From NCBI RefSeq assembly GCF_004331035.1, contig NZ_SJNT01000001.1:346429-410428 (forward strand): a stretch of DNA of 64,000 bases. The letters run 5' to 3'. Source of the stretch: Acinetobacter sp. ANC 4910 (lineage in GTDB: Bacteria; Pseudomonadota; Gammaproteobacteria; Pseudomonadales; Moraxellaceae). Numbering within the stretch: position 1 is the stretch's first letter; each line of letters begins with the position of its first letter. The notes below the pieces were generated by a model that did not search any database, had not been told where the DNA came from, and worked only from the letters and a program-made list of their open reading frames with translations. Made by a program: the position numbers and the translations under genes. Of the stretch, positions 61,494 to 64,000 are shown piece by piece.

Positions 61494-63194
61494 ATGACAA
61501 CTGCACAATTGAAGACGAAATACCCTTTATATATCCCGTACGCTGGAAACACCCTGTTAGAACTCCCGTTATTAAATAAAGGCTCTGCTTTTACAGAAGA
61601 AGAACGCACTCGCTTTAATTTACATGGTTTAGTTCCGCATGTAATTGAGTCGATTGAAGAGCAAAGTCAGCGCTCATACCAACAATACTGCGCTTTCAAT
61701 GATGAGATAAATAAGCATATTTACCTGCGCAATATTCAAGACACCAATGAGACTCTGTTTTATCACCTGATTGAAAATCATCTGAGTGAGATGATGCCAA
61801 TCATTTATACGCCAACGGTCGGTGAGGCGTGTCAACGTTTTTCAGATATCTATCGCCGTCATCGTGGGATTTTTATTTCATACCCTGACCGTGCACATAT
61901 CGATGACATTTTGCATAATGTAAATAAAAAGAATGTCAAAGTGATTGTAATCACTGATGGCGAGCGCATTTTAGGTCTGGGTGACCAAGGGATTGGCGGA
62001 ATGGGCATTCCGATTGGGAAACTTTCGCTTTATACCGCATGTGGTGGGATTAGCCCAGCCTATACTTTGCCAATTACCTTAGATGTAGGCACCAACAATC
62101 AGCAATTACTGAATGATCCTATCTATATGGGTTGGAGTCAGCCACGAATCAGTGGTGAAGAGTACTATAGCTTTGTGGATGAGGTGATGGCAGCGATTAA
62201 ACGTCGTTGGCCGAAAGCACTGATTCAGTTTGAAGATTTCGCACAAAATAATGCGATGCCATTGTTAAACAAATACCGTGATCAGGTCTGCTGTTTTAAT
62301 GATGATATTCAAGGTACGGCCGCTGTTTCGGTGGGTAGTTTGATTGCGGCATCCCGTGCGGCAGGCAAGCAACTCAAAGACCAAATTATTAGTTTCTTGG
62401 GTGCAGGTTCTGCGGGCTGTGGTATTGCAGAACAAATCGTTGCACAAATGGTGGCAGAAGGTTTAACTGAAGCCGAAGCGCGTGCACGTGTCTTTATGGT
62501 AGATCGCTTTGGTTTGATTACTGAAAATCAGCCTAATTTACTTGATTTCCAACGTAAATTGGCACAAAAGCCTGAAGTGATTGCTGCTTGGGGGAATGCC
62601 GAAGAACATATTTCTTTATTGGATGTGGTTAAGCAGGCCAAACCAACCGTGTTGATTGGCGTTTCGGGTCAACCAGGACTATTTACTGAAGAAGTGATTA
62701 AGACTTTAGCCAGTAATTGCGAATCTCCGATTATATTGCCATTGTCGAACCCAACCTCGCGTGTGGAAGCGGTACCTGCGGATATTGTACAGTGGACTGA
62801 AGGACGTGCATTAATTGCCACAGGCAGTCCGTTTGCGCCAGTGAATTATCAATGTAAGATTTATCAAATTTCACAATGCAATAATTCGTATATCTTCCCA
62901 GGGATTGGTTTGGGTGTGGTGGCTTCAGGCGCAACTCGTGTAACGGACAGTATGCTCATGGCATCAAGCAATGCTTTGGCTGACTGTTCACCAAAACTCA
63001 GTAATCCTGATGCAGATTTATTGCCCGATATTAATGATATTCAAAAAGTTTCTAAAATCATTGCATTTAAAGTGGCGAAAGCAGCCATGGACGCAGGTGT
63101 TGCACCGATGGTCAGCGATGAATTATTGCATGAAGCGATTGAAGCTAATTTCTGGAAACCAGAATACCGTCAATATCGTCGGATTACCTTTTAA
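61494..63194 (+). CDS. maeA: NAD-dependent malic enzyme
   Basis: Oxidative decarboxylation of malate to pyruvate. About 566 aa from ATG 61494; the TTG 61473 abuts its own GAGAGGA and is less likely. Motifs: catalytic Tyr in [28 protein letters not shown] with the Rossmann-linked Asp residues, the catalytic Lys/Glu region [22 protein letters not shown] and nucleotide-binding [13 protein letters not shown]. The length fits the large MaeA/SfcA class. Confidence 0.95.
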   Translation: MTTAQLKTKYPLYIPYAGNTLLELPLLNKGSAFTEEERTRFNLHGLVPHVIESIEEQSQRSYQQYCAFNDEINKHIYLRNIQDTNETLFYHLIENHLSEMMPIIYTPTVGEACQRFSDIYRRHRGIFISYPDRAHIDDILHNVNKKNVKVIVITDGERILGLGDQGIGGMGIPIGKLSLYTACGGISPAYTLPITLDVGTNNQQLLNDPIYMGWSQPRISGEEYYSFVDEVMAAIKRRWPKALIQFEDFAQNNAMPLLNKYRDQVCCFNDDIQGTAAVSVGSLIAASRAAGKQLKDQIISFLGAGSAGCGIAEQIVAQMVAEGLTEAEARARVFMVDRFGLITENQPNLLDFQRKLAQKPEVIAAWGNAEEHISLLDVVKQAKPTVLIGVSGQPGLFTEEVIKTLASNCESPIILPLSNPTSRVEAVPADIVQWTEGRALIATGSPFAPVNYQCKIYQISQCNNSYIFPGIGLGVVASGATRVTDSMLMASSNALADCSPKLSNPDADLLPDINDIQKVSKIIAFKVAKAAMDAGVAPMVSDELLHEAIEANFWKPEYRQYRRITF

Positions 63195-63213
63195 TCCAAT
63201 CAAAAGATTTTTA

Positions 63214-63242
63214 TAAAAAAAGAGGCGTAAGCCTCTTTTTTT
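63214..63242 (+). terminator. Terminator after maeA
   Basis: AGAGGC (63221-63226), GTAA loop, GCCTCT (63231-63236), with flanking A and T runs. Confidence 0.93.
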
Positions 63243-63500
63243 ATGGATAAGCGTTGAGCCTAAAACATTTCTCGACCGTATGTATGAACATGGAATAAAA
63301 ATACTACAAAAAGAGCTAGACGTTGATTTGAGCGGTTCATTAGAATGTCGCGCTTAATATATGTATAGCTTTAGGGGTTGTACTATATTAATCTGGATCG
63401 TCTTTTACCTCTAAAGCCAAAAGACGATGTAAATTAATTCTGGGCTAAAACGCTATAATCAGAAAATCAATAAAAGAAAAATAGGGGTTGAGCATGTGTA

Positions 63501-63620
63501 TTTAGAAGCTTGAAGACCTTTAAAATTCTTGCAGAGCATTATCGAAGCTGAGGCAAAAGACTCGGTTTGAGATTCAACCTAATCGCTGGAGTTGACAATT
63601 TAGAACTGATTGGAAAATGA
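63501..63620 (+). pseudogene. 3' relic of an IS5-type transposase
   Basis: In one frame the bases read FRSLKTFKILAEHYRS-stop-GKRLGLRFNLIAGVDNLELIG-K-stop. This matches the C-terminal end of IS5-family DDE transposases (pattern KTFKIL.xRYRNxRKRxGLRFNLIAGIxNxEL). One stop interrupts it and the 5' part is missing. A different, possibly intact transposase of the same type begins at 63936. Confidence 0.6.
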
Positions 63621-63627
63621 TTTATGA

Positions 63628-63864
63628 AAGAGGTCTATTATAACTGAATATTTTTCAAGGGGAAATTCACAACTTAATATTTGGGGGTGTTATAATAATG
63701 AGGGAAAACTATTATATCGCTATAATTTTTTAGATATGAATATGCAGTCGTCATGCGCTGAAAATGATAAAATATTTAGCCCAAGTTTGTTTAATTTGAA
63801 AAATAAGAATAAAAAGAGTTGTATATACCTTTCTTTTATTCTTAGTAATAGACAACTTGCATAA
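63628..63864 (+). other. Open frame without a standard start
   Basis: A 78-codon open frame with protein-like reading (for example NIWGCYNNEGKLLYRYNFLD) but no ATG, GTG or TTG before the middle. AAGAGG precedes an ATT at 63637. I cannot assign it. It may be a relic or chance. The surrounding 63243-63935 has no other gene I can support apart from the transposase relic. Confidence 0.25.
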
Positions 63865-63913
63865 CTCATAAACCGAACAATCATTTGCTGTAATTCTGCA
63901 CCGACATTTTTTG

Positions 63914-63944
63914 ATATTTCATGCATAATTTATGCATGAAATAT
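63914..63944. repeat. 31-nt perfect palindrome over the transposase start
   Basis: Fifteen-base perfect arms (63914-63928 and 63930-63944) meet at base 63929, centred on TGCATAATTTATGCA. The right arm contains the ATG (63936) of the edge transposase. In RNA it would fold a hairpin that hides the start codon. Confidence 0.9.
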
Positions 63945-64000
63945 ATTGATATACAGAAACTGACTGATCCTCAGTTCAAACGCCTAACGGGAATATCTTG
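63936..64000 (+). CDS. IS5-type transposase, N-terminus (cut by window edge)
   Basis: From ATG 63936 the reading MKYIDIQKLTDPQFKRLTGI is the characteristic start of IS5-family (ISL2/HTH DDE-endonuclease type) transposases common in Acinetobacter. Only 21 codons lie in the window. The element's left inverted repeat should lie just upstream, but I cannot define it. Whether the gene is intact is unknown. Confidence 0.65.
   Translation, partial: MKYIDIQKLTDPQFKRLTGIS

Noticed and set aside
63720..63926. 68-codon minus-strand frame near the right end
   Set aside because: Its start lies in the palindrome before the transposase and the sequence is Leu/Phe/Lys-rich without motifs. Probably chance.

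Overview
This window reads as chromosomal DNA of an Acinetobacter species, probably not A. baumannii itself. The evidence is the AT-rich composition, the gene order galU-ugd-pgi and galE-pgm at the end of a capsule (K) locus, a wzc/wza block facing the export genes, the astCADBE operon, and Acinetobacter-type GuaA and ArgS proteins. I identified genes by reading motifs and recalling families; no database search was possible.

Positions 1-5839 are the right end of one capsule locus: a truncated glycosyltransferase, a second glycosyltransferase, an initiating sugar-phosphate transferase (ItrA-type), then galU, ugd and pgi. Positions 6052-23762 are a second polysaccharide locus. It has its own export and kinase genes on the minus strand (wzc, a dead wzb, wza). 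On the plus strand it has a Wzx flippase, glycosyltransferases, a Wzy polymerase, a second initiating transferase (PglC/ItrB-type), and genes to make a UDP-2,4-diamino-2,4,6-trideoxyhexose-type sugar (4,6-dehydratase, aminotransferase, acetyltransferase). This second locus sits between pgi and galE, which are normally adjacent. The pgi-galE junction is present on both sides: intact pgi plus a galE 5' relic on the left, and a pgi 3' relic plus intact galE on the right. The window therefore looks like two tandem K loci in which redundant genes have been lost reciprocally.

The second locus carries several scars. A wzb gene is reduced to 83 codons with a lost start, an internal deletion and stop codons. 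Diverged second copies of the aminotransferase 3' end and the dehydratase 5' end remain upstream of the intact dehydratase. An IS3-family transposase is broken by an 8-bp tandem repeat array.

Positions 23859-34131 hold galE, an O-acyltransferase, pgm, glmS, glmU (together the hexose-phosphate, glucosamine and UDP-GlcNAc supply for the polysaccharides), then pgpA, thiL, nusB, ribH and ribB. Positions 34453-42516 hold an Lrp-type regulator, glutamate dehydrogenase and the arginine succinyltransferase operon astCADBE. Positions 42917-45702 hold cycA and a periplasmic broad-specificity racemase. The rest is mostly housekeeping: two identical tRNA-Gly(GCC) genes, BolA, SirB2-like, an orphan ParA, a lipoprotein, LysE, DedA, DoxX, guaA, a PadR/Fur-like regulator pair, a diguanylate cyclase, pirin, OsmC, GST, a SPOR protein, argS and malic enzyme. 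The right edge has an IS5-type transposase relic and the first codons of another transposase, whose start lies in a perfect 31-nt palindrome.
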